Below are positions 1 through 5,259 of a stretch of 7,888 nt of DNA, piece by piece; position 1 is the stretch's first letter, and each line of letters opens with the position of its first letter. Source of the stretch: Candidatus Kerfeldbacteria bacterium (GTDB taxonomy: Bacteria > Patescibacteriota > Patescibacteriia > Veblenbacterales > UBA10138); assembly GCA_016234305.1 (NCBI GenBank), contig JACRFM010000031.1, forward strand, positions 1 through 7,888. The letters run 5' to 3'. The position numbers and the translations under genes are program-made. The notes under the pieces are model-generated. The model saw only the letters and a list, made by a program, of their open reading frames with translations. It was not told the DNA's origin and made no database searches.

Positions 1-296
1 GCGTAAACCACAGAATGAACCTCAACCATATTGCGGACTTATTTCCTGTGCTTCATGCGGAATGATGATAACTGCTGAAAACAAAACGAAGCGACAGAAT
101 AATGGCAATGTTCACTACTATGTGTATTATCGTTGCTCGAAAAAATCTAAAATTATGAAGTGTAAAGAAATATCGCTTCGTTCTGAAGAATTAGACAAGC
201 AGTTATCATCTCTAATCAAAAAAGTTTCTTTGCCCAAAGACTGGGCGGGGGAATTAAACCGCATGGCGTTAGACGACCACAAAAACTCCGCCCCGT

Positions 297-414
297 CTTT
301 GGCTCGCACCTTTCCAAAACTGGCTAAAAGACGCTCAATCCTTGGACAAAATTGCTTCTGATTCAGACCTTTTTGCGAAAAAGGTCTGTGCCAAAGAAAT
401 CTTTGGCTCGCACC
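297..414 (+). repeat. 14-bp direct repeat inside the recombinase remnant
   Basis: The 14-mer CTTTGGCTCGCACC occurs at 297-310 and again at 401-414, 104 bp apart. The copies lie in different codon phases: the first encodes part of LWLAP, the second part of FGSHL. Common descent of the protein therefore does not explain the identity. The first copy sits exactly at the junction where the reading frame changes, so it may mark the recombination or slippage event behind the deletion. Confidence 0.6.
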
Positions 415-438
415 TGCTTCTTGGCGAAAAAACAGTCC

Positions 439-457
439 GTCCCGCCGAAGGCGGGAC
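439..457. repeat. Short GC palindrome in recombinase coding sequence
   Basis: GTCCCGCC, a GAA loop and GGCGGGAC form a perfect 8-bp stem. It falls after the conserved LLLGEKTVR segment of the recombinase remnant and adds Pro/Gly-rich residues (RPAEGGTP). It looks like a small dispersed palindrome inserted in the gene. No U-tract follows, so it is not a terminator. Confidence 0.6.
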
Positions 458-490
458 TCCGAATTCGTTTGGAAAAATGGGAGGAAATCA

Positions 491-515
491 GTGGGACGCG
501 CTTCGCGCGTCCCAC
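491..515. repeat. 11-bp-stem palindrome with TTC loop
   Basis: GTGGGACGCGC at 491-501 pairs perfectly with GCGCGTCCCAC at 505-515 around a TTC loop. The stem lies in the recombinase remnant where the QWDALRASH motif is read. It shares the GGGAC core and the CTTCG-type loop of the palindrome at 439-457. This suggests one repeat family, but only two copies are visible. Confidence 0.6.
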
Positions 516-549
516 CTTCTGGCTTTGGAAAAGCCGCTTCGTTCTGTAT

Positions 550-628
550 TGGTGCCCCATGGAGGACTTGAACTTCCGACCTATCCGATGTACATCGGAC
601 CCCTCTTTATCACTCCAGCTAATGGGAT
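550..628 (-). tRNA. tRNA-like sequence with ACCA 3' end, probably degenerate
   Basis: Read on the minus strand, the 3' end is tRNA-like. A T-arm (GGAAG, loop TTCAAGT, CCTCC; one A-C mismatch) is followed by ATGGGGC and ACCA. Upstream, a perfect 16-nt palindrome (TCCGATGTACATCGGA, 584-599) sits where an anticodon stem would be, but its loop does not have a normal 7-nt T33-anticodon layout. The best 5' acceptor candidate (ATCCCAT at 628-622) pairs only partly. Amino-acid identity cannot be assigned. It overlaps the recombinase reading frame in antisense, as expected where such an element integrated at a tRNA 3' end. A decayed tRNA or an attachment-site remnant are both possible. Confidence 0.4.
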
Positions 629-689
629 AATTTATCCCGCCTCACCACTACGGAATCACACCGCACTAATTCCAAACGCCGATAAATAA

Positions 690-903
690 ACAATCACCGC
701 CTTGATGATTATCTATCCTCTCTGCTGGGAGACAATTAGAAATCCTGAAAACCAATTAATCGTCTGTTAGGTAAATTACCGCAGGCAATTATAGGCCAAC
801 GAATTTATGGTTGTTGGCGGGATTAGCTATTTTTAAAACATTTTTTAACATCTTAAATAAAGTTAAAGATTCTTTCAAACCTAACACCCACACAAAAACA
901 AAA
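690..903. other. Intergenic stretch with no recognisable gene
   Basis: No convincing coding sequence on either strand. The only structures seen are a weak inverted repeat, GCCAAC (795-800) against GTTGGC (813-818), and a short palindrome, GGTAAATTACC (about 767-777). The right part, from about 830, is a plain AT-rich tract leading into the terminator of the minus-strand DUF1653 gene. Confidence 0.5.
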
Positions 904-939
904 CTGCCCTTACCCATTCGCGCGAATGGGTAAAGGCAG
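890..939 (-). terminator. Rho-independent terminator of the DUF1653 gene
   Basis: A long hairpin at 904-939 is built around the central palindrome TTCGCGCGAA, with one C-A mismatch (909/934). On the minus strand it is followed by a T-rich run (TTTTGTTTTTG). It lies just after the stop codon of the minus-strand gene ending at 952. Confidence 0.8.
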
Positions 940-951
940 AAAAAATATAAT

Positions 952-1176
952 TTATACCAGATATTTAAACCGCAGGACTAATTGACCATCAATCTCCACC
1001 TGTCCCAAAAACATTTCCACCGGCCGAACCCAATAATTATCTTCCCCCGCCTTATCGCCGCTAATATGCTTATAAACTACAAACTCTTCCAGGGTTTCAC
1101 TATGCCGAGCCAGGCCAATAACTTCCATAATATCGCCTTTAAAATGCTGATATTTGCCTAATTTTATGTCCGTCAT
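952..1176 (-). CDS. DUF1653 domain protein
   Basis: A 74-residue protein that is one complete DUF1653 domain (Pfam PF07866 by recall). The family pattern is clear: LGKYQHFKG, then IMEVIGLARHSETLEEFVVY, YWVRPVEMFLGQVE and a final RFKYL. Family members are small cytoplasmic proteins of unknown function, either stand-alone or fused to other domains. I chose the ATG at 1176 because family members begin just before GKYxHxKG. A TTG four codons upstream (1188) is possible but less likely. No strong Shine-Dalgarno precedes the ATG. It is transcribed away from the response regulator gene from an overlapping promoter and ends at the terminator at 904-939. Confidence 0.85.
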   Translation of the reverse strand: MTDIKLGKYQHFKGDIMEVIGLARHSETLEEFVVYKHISGDKAGEDNYWVRPVEMFLGQVEIDGQLVLRFKYLV

Positions 1177-1204
1177 AATAATTACCAATTAATTTAAATA
1201 GTAG

Positions 1205-1233
1205 TTGACAAATTTATACATATAAATTATAGT
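1205..1233 (+). promoter_or_regulatory. Sigma70-type promoter for the response regulator
   Basis: A consensus -35 TTGACA (1205-1210), a 17-bp spacer and TATAGT (1228-1233) match a vegetative promoter at 11 of 12 positions. The predicted start is near 1240, leaving a leader of about 57 nt. The gene has a good ribosome-binding site, AAGGA at 1286-1290, six bases before the ATG. Confidence 0.7.
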
Positions 1234-1254
1234 CTAAAGCGAATCAAATACCAA
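1226..1254 (-). promoter_or_regulatory. Candidate promoter for the DUF1653 gene
   Basis: On the minus strand TTGGTA (1254-1249), a 17-bp spacer and a consensus TATAAT (1231-1226) predict a start near 1219 and a leader of about 43 nt. The -10 box overlaps that of the plus-strand promoter at 1228-1233. Confidence 0.45.
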
Positions 1255-1296
1255 ATAAACTAAAACTAAAATCACCAATAAAAATAAGGATAAACA

Positions 1297-1671
1297 ATGT
1301 TACCTCAAAAAATTCTTGTAATTGACTCTGACAAAGATGCGAGCCTTATTACTAGTCGACGTCTTAAAAAAATTTTTGACAATTGCGAAATTGTCACTGC
1401 CGCCAGCCCCTTAGAACTTAACCATATTATTAGTAATTTTTCTCTAATTATTACTGAAATACGGTTTCCGGACTACGATGCCTTTGAATTTATCGCCAGA
1501 ATAAAAAATCACTATCCCGAAATAAAAATTGTTGTTACAACAGCCTCCTATGCTAGAGAGGTTGAGCGGAAAGCAAAAGAAATGGGAGTGGATTATTTTT
1601 TGCCCAAACCCTTTTCTCTGGAAGAACTAAAAAATTCTTTGGCAGAATTAAAAATAATAAATTTAAATTAA
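1297..1671 (+). CDS. Stand-alone response regulator receiver domain, phospho-acceptor Asp replaced by Glu
   Basis: A 124-residue protein made only of a CheY-like receiver domain, with no output domain. Visible hallmarks are the acidic pair D10/D12 in ILVIDSDKD, the switch Thr (T81/T82 in VVTTAS) and the conserved Lys K104 in FLPKPF. The phospho-acceptor is normally Asp in a context like LLDIRMPxMDG. Here it is Glu54 (LIITEIRFPDYDAFE), and the usual Gly after MD is Ala. A Glu at this site often mimics the phosphorylated state in characterised receivers, so the protein may be constitutively active or phosphorylation-independent (inference). It has its own promoter, a good ribosome-binding site and its own terminator, so it is monocistronic. 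No histidine kinase is nearby. Confidence 0.9.
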   Translation: MLPQKILVIDSDKDASLITSRRLKKIFDNCEIVTAASPLELNHIISNFSLIITEIRFPDYDAFEFIARIKNHYPEIKIVVTTASYAREVERKAKEMGVDYFLPKPFSLEELKNSLAELKIINLN

Positions 1672-1690
1672 CTTAACATTTTTTAAACAA

Positions 1691-1722
1691 CCCCATTTCT
1701 GTATAGAGATGGGGTTAATTTT
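1691..1722 (+). terminator. Intrinsic terminator after the response regulator
   Basis: CCCCATTTCT (1691-1700) pairs with AGAGATGGGG (1705-1714): a 10-bp stem with one G-T pair and a GTAT loop. A T-rich tail (TTAATTTT) follows. It lies about 20 bases after the response regulator stop codon and isolates that gene from the tRNA cluster on the other strand. Confidence 0.75.
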
Positions 1723-1727
1723 ATAAA

Positions 1728-1791
1728 TGATGCCGGGGAGAGGACTCGAACCTCCAACCCTTCACAAGGACATGGTCCTAAGCCATGCGTG
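1728..1791 (-). tRNA. 3' portion of a split tRNA-Leu(UAG), outer copy
   Basis: Read on the minus strand, this holds all of a tRNA-Leu after the D-loop: D-stem 3' strand CAC and G26 (1791-1788), and an anticodon arm CATGG / CTTAGGA / CCATG with anticodon TAG at 1780-1778. A class II variable arm, CCTT GTG AAGG, follows, then a T-arm GGAGG / TTCGAGT / CCTCT, acceptor strand CCCCGGC (1738-1732) and A73 at 1731. The next bases are TCA, so CCA is not encoded. The 5' acceptor and D-arm start are not adjacent; upstream reads CTTCGGGGG instead. A matching 5' piece, GCCGGGG TGGTGGAA, lies 355 nt away at 2161-2147. I call it a tRNA-Leu interrupted in the D-loop, probably a pseudogene unless the insert is removed. 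Confidence 0.7.
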
Positions 1792-1814
1792 CCCCCGAAG
1801 TAAATTTTGCTTGA

Positions 1815-1839
1815 TGCCGAAGGGGAGACTCGAACCCAG
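1815..1839 (-). tRNA. 3' fragment of a second split tRNA-Leu-like sequence, middle copy
   Basis: On the minus strand, G-TTCGAGT-C (T-loop), then CTCCC, acceptor strand CTTCGGC (1822-1816) and A73 (1815) are followed by TCA, the same ending as the outer copy. The T-stem is broken (CTGGG against CTCCC). Directly upstream, an imperfect hairpin (1870-1836) takes the place of the anticodon and variable arms. A complementary 5' acceptor, GCCGAAG, occurs at 2082-2076. This is a degenerate tRNA-Leu piece. Confidence 0.5.
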
Positions 1840-1870
1840 AAGTAATCTGACATTAATCAGATACTACTGG
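1836..1870. repeat. Imperfect palindrome abutting the broken T-arm
   Basis: On the minus strand CCCAGTAGTATCTGA folds back on TCAGATTACTTCTGGG around TTAATG, leaving one unpaired base. The right end runs into the GTTCGAG T-loop of the middle tRNA-Leu fragment. It looks like a hairpin inserted at or in the T-stem. Confidence 0.5.
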
Positions 1871-1892
1871 GCAAGCTTCCACGAGCTTGCCC
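1869..1892. repeat. 9-bp-stem hairpin
   Basis: GGGCAAGCT (1869-1877) pairs perfectly with AGCTTGCCC (1884-1892) around TCCACG. It lies between the trailer of the intact tRNA-Leu and the degenerate 3' fragment. No U-tract follows on either strand, so it is not an obvious terminator. Confidence 0.6.
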
Positions 1893-1895
1893 CCA

Positions 1896-2006
1896 CCCCG
1901 TACAAGTGGTGGGCGAGGTGGGACTCGAACCCACAATCCTTACGGAATACGGTCCTAAGCCGTACGCGTATACCAGTTCCGCCACTCGCCCACCACTTGT
2001 ACGGGG
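1896..2006. repeat. 22-bp perfect inverted repeat enclosing tRNA-Leu(UAG)
   Basis: Positions 1896-1917 are the exact reverse complement of 1985-2006. The inner 7 bp of each arm are the tRNA acceptor stem. The other 15 bp (CCCCGTACAAGTGGT on the left) extend the helix beyond both mature tRNA ends. The precursor would carry a continuous 22-bp stem through the RNase P site and the 3' processing site. Confidence 0.9.
1907..1991 (-). tRNA. tRNA-Leu(UAG), intact inner copy
   Basis: A complete class II tRNA. Acceptor GGGCGAG pairs 7/7 with CTCGCCC. The D-arm reads TGGCGGAACTGGTATACGCG with the conserved GG. The anticodon stem TACGG/CCGTA encloses CTTAGGA, giving anticodon TAG (plus-strand CTA at 1955-1957), which reads CUN Leu codons. 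The variable arm is TCC GTAA GGA and the T-arm GTGGG/TTCGAGT/CCCAC. A73 and CCA are present in the DNA (1910-1907), but here ACCA is part of a longer inverted repeat (1896-1917 with 1985-2006) and may be coincidental. The body closely resembles the tRNA-Leu(UAA) at 6672-6755. It lies between the separated halves of two other tRNA-Leu sequences. Confidence 0.95.
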
Positions 2007-2018
2007 CTATTTATACCA

Positions 2019-2066
2019 ACCCTAAACCGCCTTGGGTTCAGGGCCCAGCACCCGACGTGGTACTGG
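2019..2066. repeat. Two small hairpins in the insert of the middle tRNA-Leu
   Basis: AACCC (2019-2023) pairs with GGGTT (about 2035-2039). CCCAGCACCC (about 2044-2053) pairs imperfectly with TGGTACTGGG (about 2058-2067). On the minus strand these sit between the D-stem start TGGTGAAA (2075-2068) and a D-loop-like TTGGTATA, which suggests hairpin insertions in a D-loop. Confidence 0.45.
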
Positions 2067-2067
2067 G

Positions 2068-2082
2068 TTTCACCACTTCGGC
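2068..2082 (-). tRNA. 5' fragment of the middle tRNA-Leu-like sequence
   Basis: On the minus strand GCCGAAG (2082-2076) is followed by TGGTGAAA (2075-2068). The acceptor strand is the exact complement of CTTCGGC at 1822-1816, and TGGTGRAA is how tRNA-Leu genes enter the D-arm. After GAAA the sequence departs from tRNA into hairpins. Confidence 0.5.
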
Positions 2083-2112
2083 AAATTACTACGGGGTAAA
2101 TATACCAACTTG

Positions 2113-2146
2113 CCCCGTACTTCCGCTTGGGGCGGATAGTGCGGGG
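2113..2146. repeat. Strong 14-bp hairpin inserted after the outer tRNA-Leu D-stem start
   Basis: CCCCGTACT then TCCGC pairs with GCGGA and AGTGCGGGG, with one bulged T and one G-T pair. On the minus strand it begins at the base after TGGTGGAA of the outer 5' tRNA fragment, exactly in its D-loop. CAAG and TTGGTATA follow, the latter resembling the normal D-loop GG motif. Confidence 0.65.
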
Positions 2147-2161
2147 TTCCACCACCCCGGC
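2147..2161 (-). tRNA. 5' fragment of the outer split tRNA-Leu(UAG)
   Basis: On the minus strand GCCGGGG (2161-2155) and TGGTGGAA (2154-2147) are the 5' acceptor strand, positions 8-9 and D-stem start of a tRNA-Leu. The acceptor pairs 7/7 with CCCCGGC at 1738-1732, and GTG pairs with CAC at 1791-1789. A possible upstream promoter on this strand is TTGACA (2238-2233), 17 bp, TACTAA (2215-2210), with a weak -10. Confidence 0.6.
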
Positions 2162-2231
2162 CTAACCATCACTAATGTCAACTTTAATGATAGACTATTT
2201 AGCTTATATTTAGTACCGCAAAAATCACCAG

Positions 2232-2261
2232 TTGTCAATTTAGACCGACTTATAGTAAAAT
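2232..2261 (+). promoter_or_regulatory. Candidate promoter for the lamin-tail protein gene
   Basis: TTGTCA (2232-2237), an 18-bp spacer and TAAAAT (2256-2261) predict a start near 2268 and a leader of about 22 nt before the ATG at 2290. TATAGT within the spacer is too close to the -35 to serve. No clear Shine-Dalgarno is visible before the ATG. Confidence 0.4.
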
Positions 2262-2289
2262 AAATTTATTCATAATTAAACGTAAACCT

Positions 2290-5247
2290 ATGGGGGGTAG
2301 GAAAACGTCGCGAATTATTATTATCACGCTTTTTGGCAGTGTGATTTTTTTATTACCAAGCGTCAGCCGAGCCGCGCCTGACCACCTGGTTATTAATGAA
2401 ATCCAAACTACCGGTGGTGAAGGCCATACCACTAATGACTTTGTAGAACTATTCAATCCAACTTCTGCCCCATTTAACTTAAAGGGTCACCGCTTGGTAA
2501 AACGCACGGCCGCCGGCACCAGCGACACTACTCTTAAATCTTGGACTGACGATACTATTATTCCAGCTTATGGTTTTTATCTTTGGGCTAATTCTGACTA
2601 TGTTTCCATACTAACCGCGCCGGATATTACCACCAGCGGCAGTCTGGCTGATAACAACGGCATTGCTTTGCGCCAAGGCGCGGCGGATACGGGCACAATT
2701 ATAGACAGCCTGGCCTGGGGAAATAGCACCAACCTTTTTATTGAAGGCACAGTGGTGGCAGCCAATCCCGGGCCGAACCAGTCACTGGAACGCCAAAAAC
2801 CACAAGCTGGCTCCAGGCAAGATACTAATAATAATGCTAACGATTTTACTACTCAAGCTAGCCCTACGCCCCAAAACAGTACTACCGCGCCGGAAACGCC
2901 TGCTCCGGCCGGCAACAACTCAACTGGCACTTATCCCATGTCGCCAACCAACAACCCCCAAAGCGGCGAAGTGGTGATTAACGAAATTGTTAGCGACCCG
3001 GGAAGCGGCAACGAAGAATGGCTGGAACTTTATAATCGTTCAACTCGCCTAATTGACTTGTCTAAATTTACCCTTGAGGATGGTAGCCATACCATAACCC
3101 AATTAAACGGCAGCCTAGGTACAGACGGCAACAGCCGTTTCATTGTTATAAAATCACCCAAAGGCAATTTAAACAACGATGGCGACATTGTAATTTTAAA
3201 ATTCGCTGACACCATCATTGACCAGGTGACTTATGGCAATTGGGACGATGGCAATACTAGCAACAACGCGCCAGTAGCACGCACTCCTTTAGGTATCGGC
3301 CGCTTACCTGATGGCCAAGACAATAATAACGACCAAATGGATTGGGTGATTACTAATCCGACCATAGGTGCATCTAATCAGGCCGGTTCCCCAGCCCTAG
3401 CAAATTCGGACAATAAAACTGCCAGTTTAACTTTTTCTGAAATATACCCTAATCCACCCTTAAGCGACCAAGCCGACGAATTCATTGAACTGTTCAATAA
3501 CGGCGACCAAGCCATCAACCTTAGCGGTTGGATAATCAAAGACGAAATTACTGCTCATACCGTCAACAGTCAAACTTGGACATCGACTATTATTGAACCT
3601 AAGAAATTTTTTATTCTGCCGCGCCCCAAAACCGGAATTGCTTTGGATAACGACGGCACTGAACATTTAACTTTAAGTTCATCAGATAATAAAACCATCT
3701 TAAAAATCAGTTACACCGGCCCGGCAGCAGCCGGCGCCAGCTACGCTAAAAACGAACAAGGCGAGTGGCAATGGACTACTCAGCCCACACCAGGACAACT
3801 CAACAAAATAATATTGATTGACGAACCGCCTCATCTAGGATTTTTCATACCTAAAAAAGGCGCCGTTGGTGAACTAATAATCCTAGACGCTTCCGACACG
3901 GTTGACCCGGAAGGAAAACCAGTCAATGTTCTTTGGGATTTGGGCGACGGCACTTTCAGCACCACCATCACCCCCAGTCATATCTACAGTAAAGCCGGGC
4001 GCTATACAGTAAAATTAAAAGCTCTTGACCAAGCTGGCAACGAAACCAGTGACAGCCAGACCATAACCATTGAAAATTCCATTGCCGTCAGCGGTAAAGT
4101 CGCTGGCCTAGCCAGCGGACCAATTGAACTTACCGAAATTATGCCTAATCCTAAAGGCAGCGATGCTAATGAATGGCTGGAACTTTACAATCCCAACGAT
4201 ACGGTCGTTACCACCGCTGGCTGGCAAATCCAAGCTAACGAACATAATTACAAACTGCCAAACTATGAAGTCCTTCCGGAAACTTATCTGGTAATTAACA
4301 AAAAAGACAGTAATTTTTCTTTGTTAAACAAAAAAACCAATCTGGCTTTAATTGCGCCGACAGGTGAAAAAACCAATCAGTTAGAATATGACGGGGTTAA
4401 AGAGGGTTATAGCTACGCGCTAGAAAATAAAGTTTGGCAATGGACCAGCGAGCCCACACCGGGCAGTGAAAACATTATTGCCCTCGTTGCAACCAATGGC
4501 GATTATCAAGCAGTGGCACTGGCTGAAGCCAGATTGCTGGACAGCGGCAATAAAATCATAACCGAGGGAGTAGTCTCCTTAGCCCCGGACAGTTTAACAA
4601 AAAATCTGATGTTTCTAGGCAGCGAAGGTTTGCAAATTAGTTTGAGCGACAATAACTGGCCGACTTTAAAAACGGGCGACCTTATAAAAATTTCCGGCAC
4701 CATTTCCCGCTCCACCACTGGTACAAAATTGCTAGTTAGGAAAAGTGACCAGCTAACTATCACAGGTAGCGGCCCGGCGCCTGAACCGGCTAACTTAAAC
4801 TTAACTGACATTACGGAAGACAACGAAGGTCAGCTCATAACTACCAGCGGCCAAATAACCAGAAGTACCGCGCGTTCCTTTGCCATCTCGGCTGATAATA
4901 CCAATCTGGCCGTCAGCCTGAAAAATACCGAACTTAATTGGCCAAAACTAAAAACCGGAACTGCTATAACTTTAACCGGTTTTGTCACCTTAACCAAAGA
5001 CGGACTAAAGTTTTTTGTCCGCTCACCAGAAGATATTGTTATCAAAACTCTCCCTTTGCCGCCGCCACAGGTCATAGATATTGCCCAAAATCCCGAAAAA
5101 TCAAACTGGGCCAGTTATATTTTGGCAATAGCCACTGTGCTAGTTATAGTAACTATGTATTTTTGGCAAAAATTCAACTGGCCTAATTTACTAAAACTAA
5201 TCGGCGGTTTATTAAAAAATAAAGCGGCTAATCATTCGCATGATTAG
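2290..5247 (+). CDS. Exported lamin-tail/PKD multidomain surface protein with C-terminal membrane anchor
   Basis: A 985-residue protein. It opens with a signal peptide: basic MGGRKTSR, a hydrophobic core, and probable cleavage near SRAA at about residue 29. Lamin-tail domains (LTD) follow at about 31-165, 226-365, 378-508 and 611-731, each starting with a motif like VINEI / FVELFNP, VVINEI / EEWLELYN, FSEIYPNP / EFIELFN or LTEIMPNP / NEWLELYN. A Pro/Thr/Asn-rich linker spans about 166-225. A PKD domain at about 512-596 shows WDLGDGT and YTVKLKALD. Two similar beta-rich repeats (about 745-828 and 838-921) share W-P-x-LKTG and FVR/LVR endings and may be OB-like. A TM helix at about 940-961 and a Lys/His-rich tail complete it. 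The bulk should lie outside the cell, anchored at the C-terminus. Lamin-tail proteins are common in CPR and may bind other cells or nucleic acids; the exact role is unknown. No LPXTG motif is present. Confidence 0.9.
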   Translation: MGGRKTSRIIIITLFGSVIFLLPSVSRAAPDHLVINEIQTTGGEGHTTNDFVELFNPTSAPFNLKGHRLVKRTAAGTSDTTLKSWTDDTIIPAYGFYLWANSDYVSILTAPDITTSGSLADNNGIALRQGAADTGTIIDSLAWGNSTNLFIEGTVVAANPGPNQSLERQKPQAGSRQDTNNNANDFTTQASPTPQNSTTAPETPAPAGNNSTGTYPMSPTNNPQSGEVVINEIVSDPGSGNEEWLELYNRSTRLIDLSKFTLEDGSHTITQLNGSLGTDGNSRFIVIKSPKGNLNNDGDIVILKFADTIIDQVTYGNWDDGNTSNNAPVARTPLGIGRLPDGQDNNNDQMDWVITNPTIGASNQAGSPALANSDNKTASLTFSEIYPNPPLSDQADEFIELFNNGDQAINLSGWIIKDEITAHTVNSQTWTSTIIEPKKFFILPRPKTGIALDNDGTEHLTLSSSDNKTILKISYTGPAAAGASYAKNEQGEWQWTTQPTPGQLNKIILIDEPPHLGFFIPKKGAVGELIILDASDTVDPEGKPVNVLWDLGDGTFSTTITPSHIYSKAGRYTVKLKALDQAGNETSDSQTITIENSIAVSGKVAGLASGPIELTEIMPNPKGSDANEWLELYNPNDTVVTTAGWQIQANEHNYKLPNYEVLPETYLVINKKDSNFSLLNKKTNLALIAPTGEKTNQLEYDGVKEGYSYALENKVWQWTSEPTPGSENIIALVATNGDYQAVALAEARLLDSGNKIITEGVVSLAPDSLTKNLMFLGSEGLQISLSDNNWPTLKTGDLIKISGTISRSTTGTKLLVRKSDQLTITGSGPAPEPANLNLTDITEDNEGQLITTSGQITRSTARSFAISADNTNLAVSLKNTELNWPKLKTGTAITLTGFVTLTKDGLKFFVRSPEDIVIKTLPLPPPQVIDIAQNPEKSNWASYILAIATVLVIVTMYFWQKFNWPNLLKLIGGLLKNKAANHSHD

Positions 5248-5249
5248 CC
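5226..5249. terminator. Bidirectional terminator between convergent genes
   Basis: GGCTAATCAT (5226-5235) and ATGATTAGCC (5240-5249) form a perfect 10-bp stem with a TCGC loop. The stem includes the last codons and TAG stop of the lamin-tail gene. On the minus strand a T-rich tract (GCTTTATTTTTT) follows, so it also ends the MGS-domain gene. On the plus strand the T-run is weaker. Confidence 0.75.
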
Positions 5250-5259
5250 TTAAAGTTTT

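Larger units (their letters stand above)
2..689 (+). pseudogene. Large serine recombinase, 3' part, internally deleted and frameshifted
   Basis: This is the C-terminal region of a large serine recombinase (site-specific resolvase/invertase family). The catalytic N-terminus lies before the window. From base 2 one frame reads a recombinase zinc beta-ribbon: CGLISCASCG, then YYRCSKKSKIMKC, which gives two Cys pairs, followed by KVSLPKDWAGELN. That frame drifts off at about 290-300 and stops at 359-361. The family's C-terminal segment resumes in another frame from about 297: LWLAPFQNWLKDAQSLDKIA, then DLFAKKVCAKEIFGSHLLLG and QWDALRASH. From memory of the family, a coiled-coil linker of roughly 60 residues should lie between these parts and is missing. 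I therefore infer an internal deletion plus frame change. The second frame stays open to 689 only by reading antisense through a tRNA-like sequence. The recombinase is probably inactive. Confidence 0.8.

Noticed and set aside
363..560. Minus-strand open frame opposite the recombinase remnant
   Set aside because: It mirrors the recombinase frame and the palindromes; no domain, start context or ribosome-binding site.
550..900. Possible tmRNA ending in the ACCA at 550 (minus)
   Set aside because: No 5' tmRNA signature (GGATTCGAC-like), no convincing tag frame ending in Ala-Ala-stop, and the acceptor lacks the tRNA-Ala-like U70.
1727..2263. 178-codon open frame on the plus strand
   Set aside because: It runs antisense over the tRNA-Leu cluster. 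Its GRGLEPPT- and WDSNPQS-like peptides are the usual false translations of complementary T-arms.
4506..5075. Minus-strand open frames opposite the lamin-tail gene
   Set aside because: They are shadows of a well-supported 985-codon gene; their composition is the reverse of Thr/Ser/Asn-rich codons.
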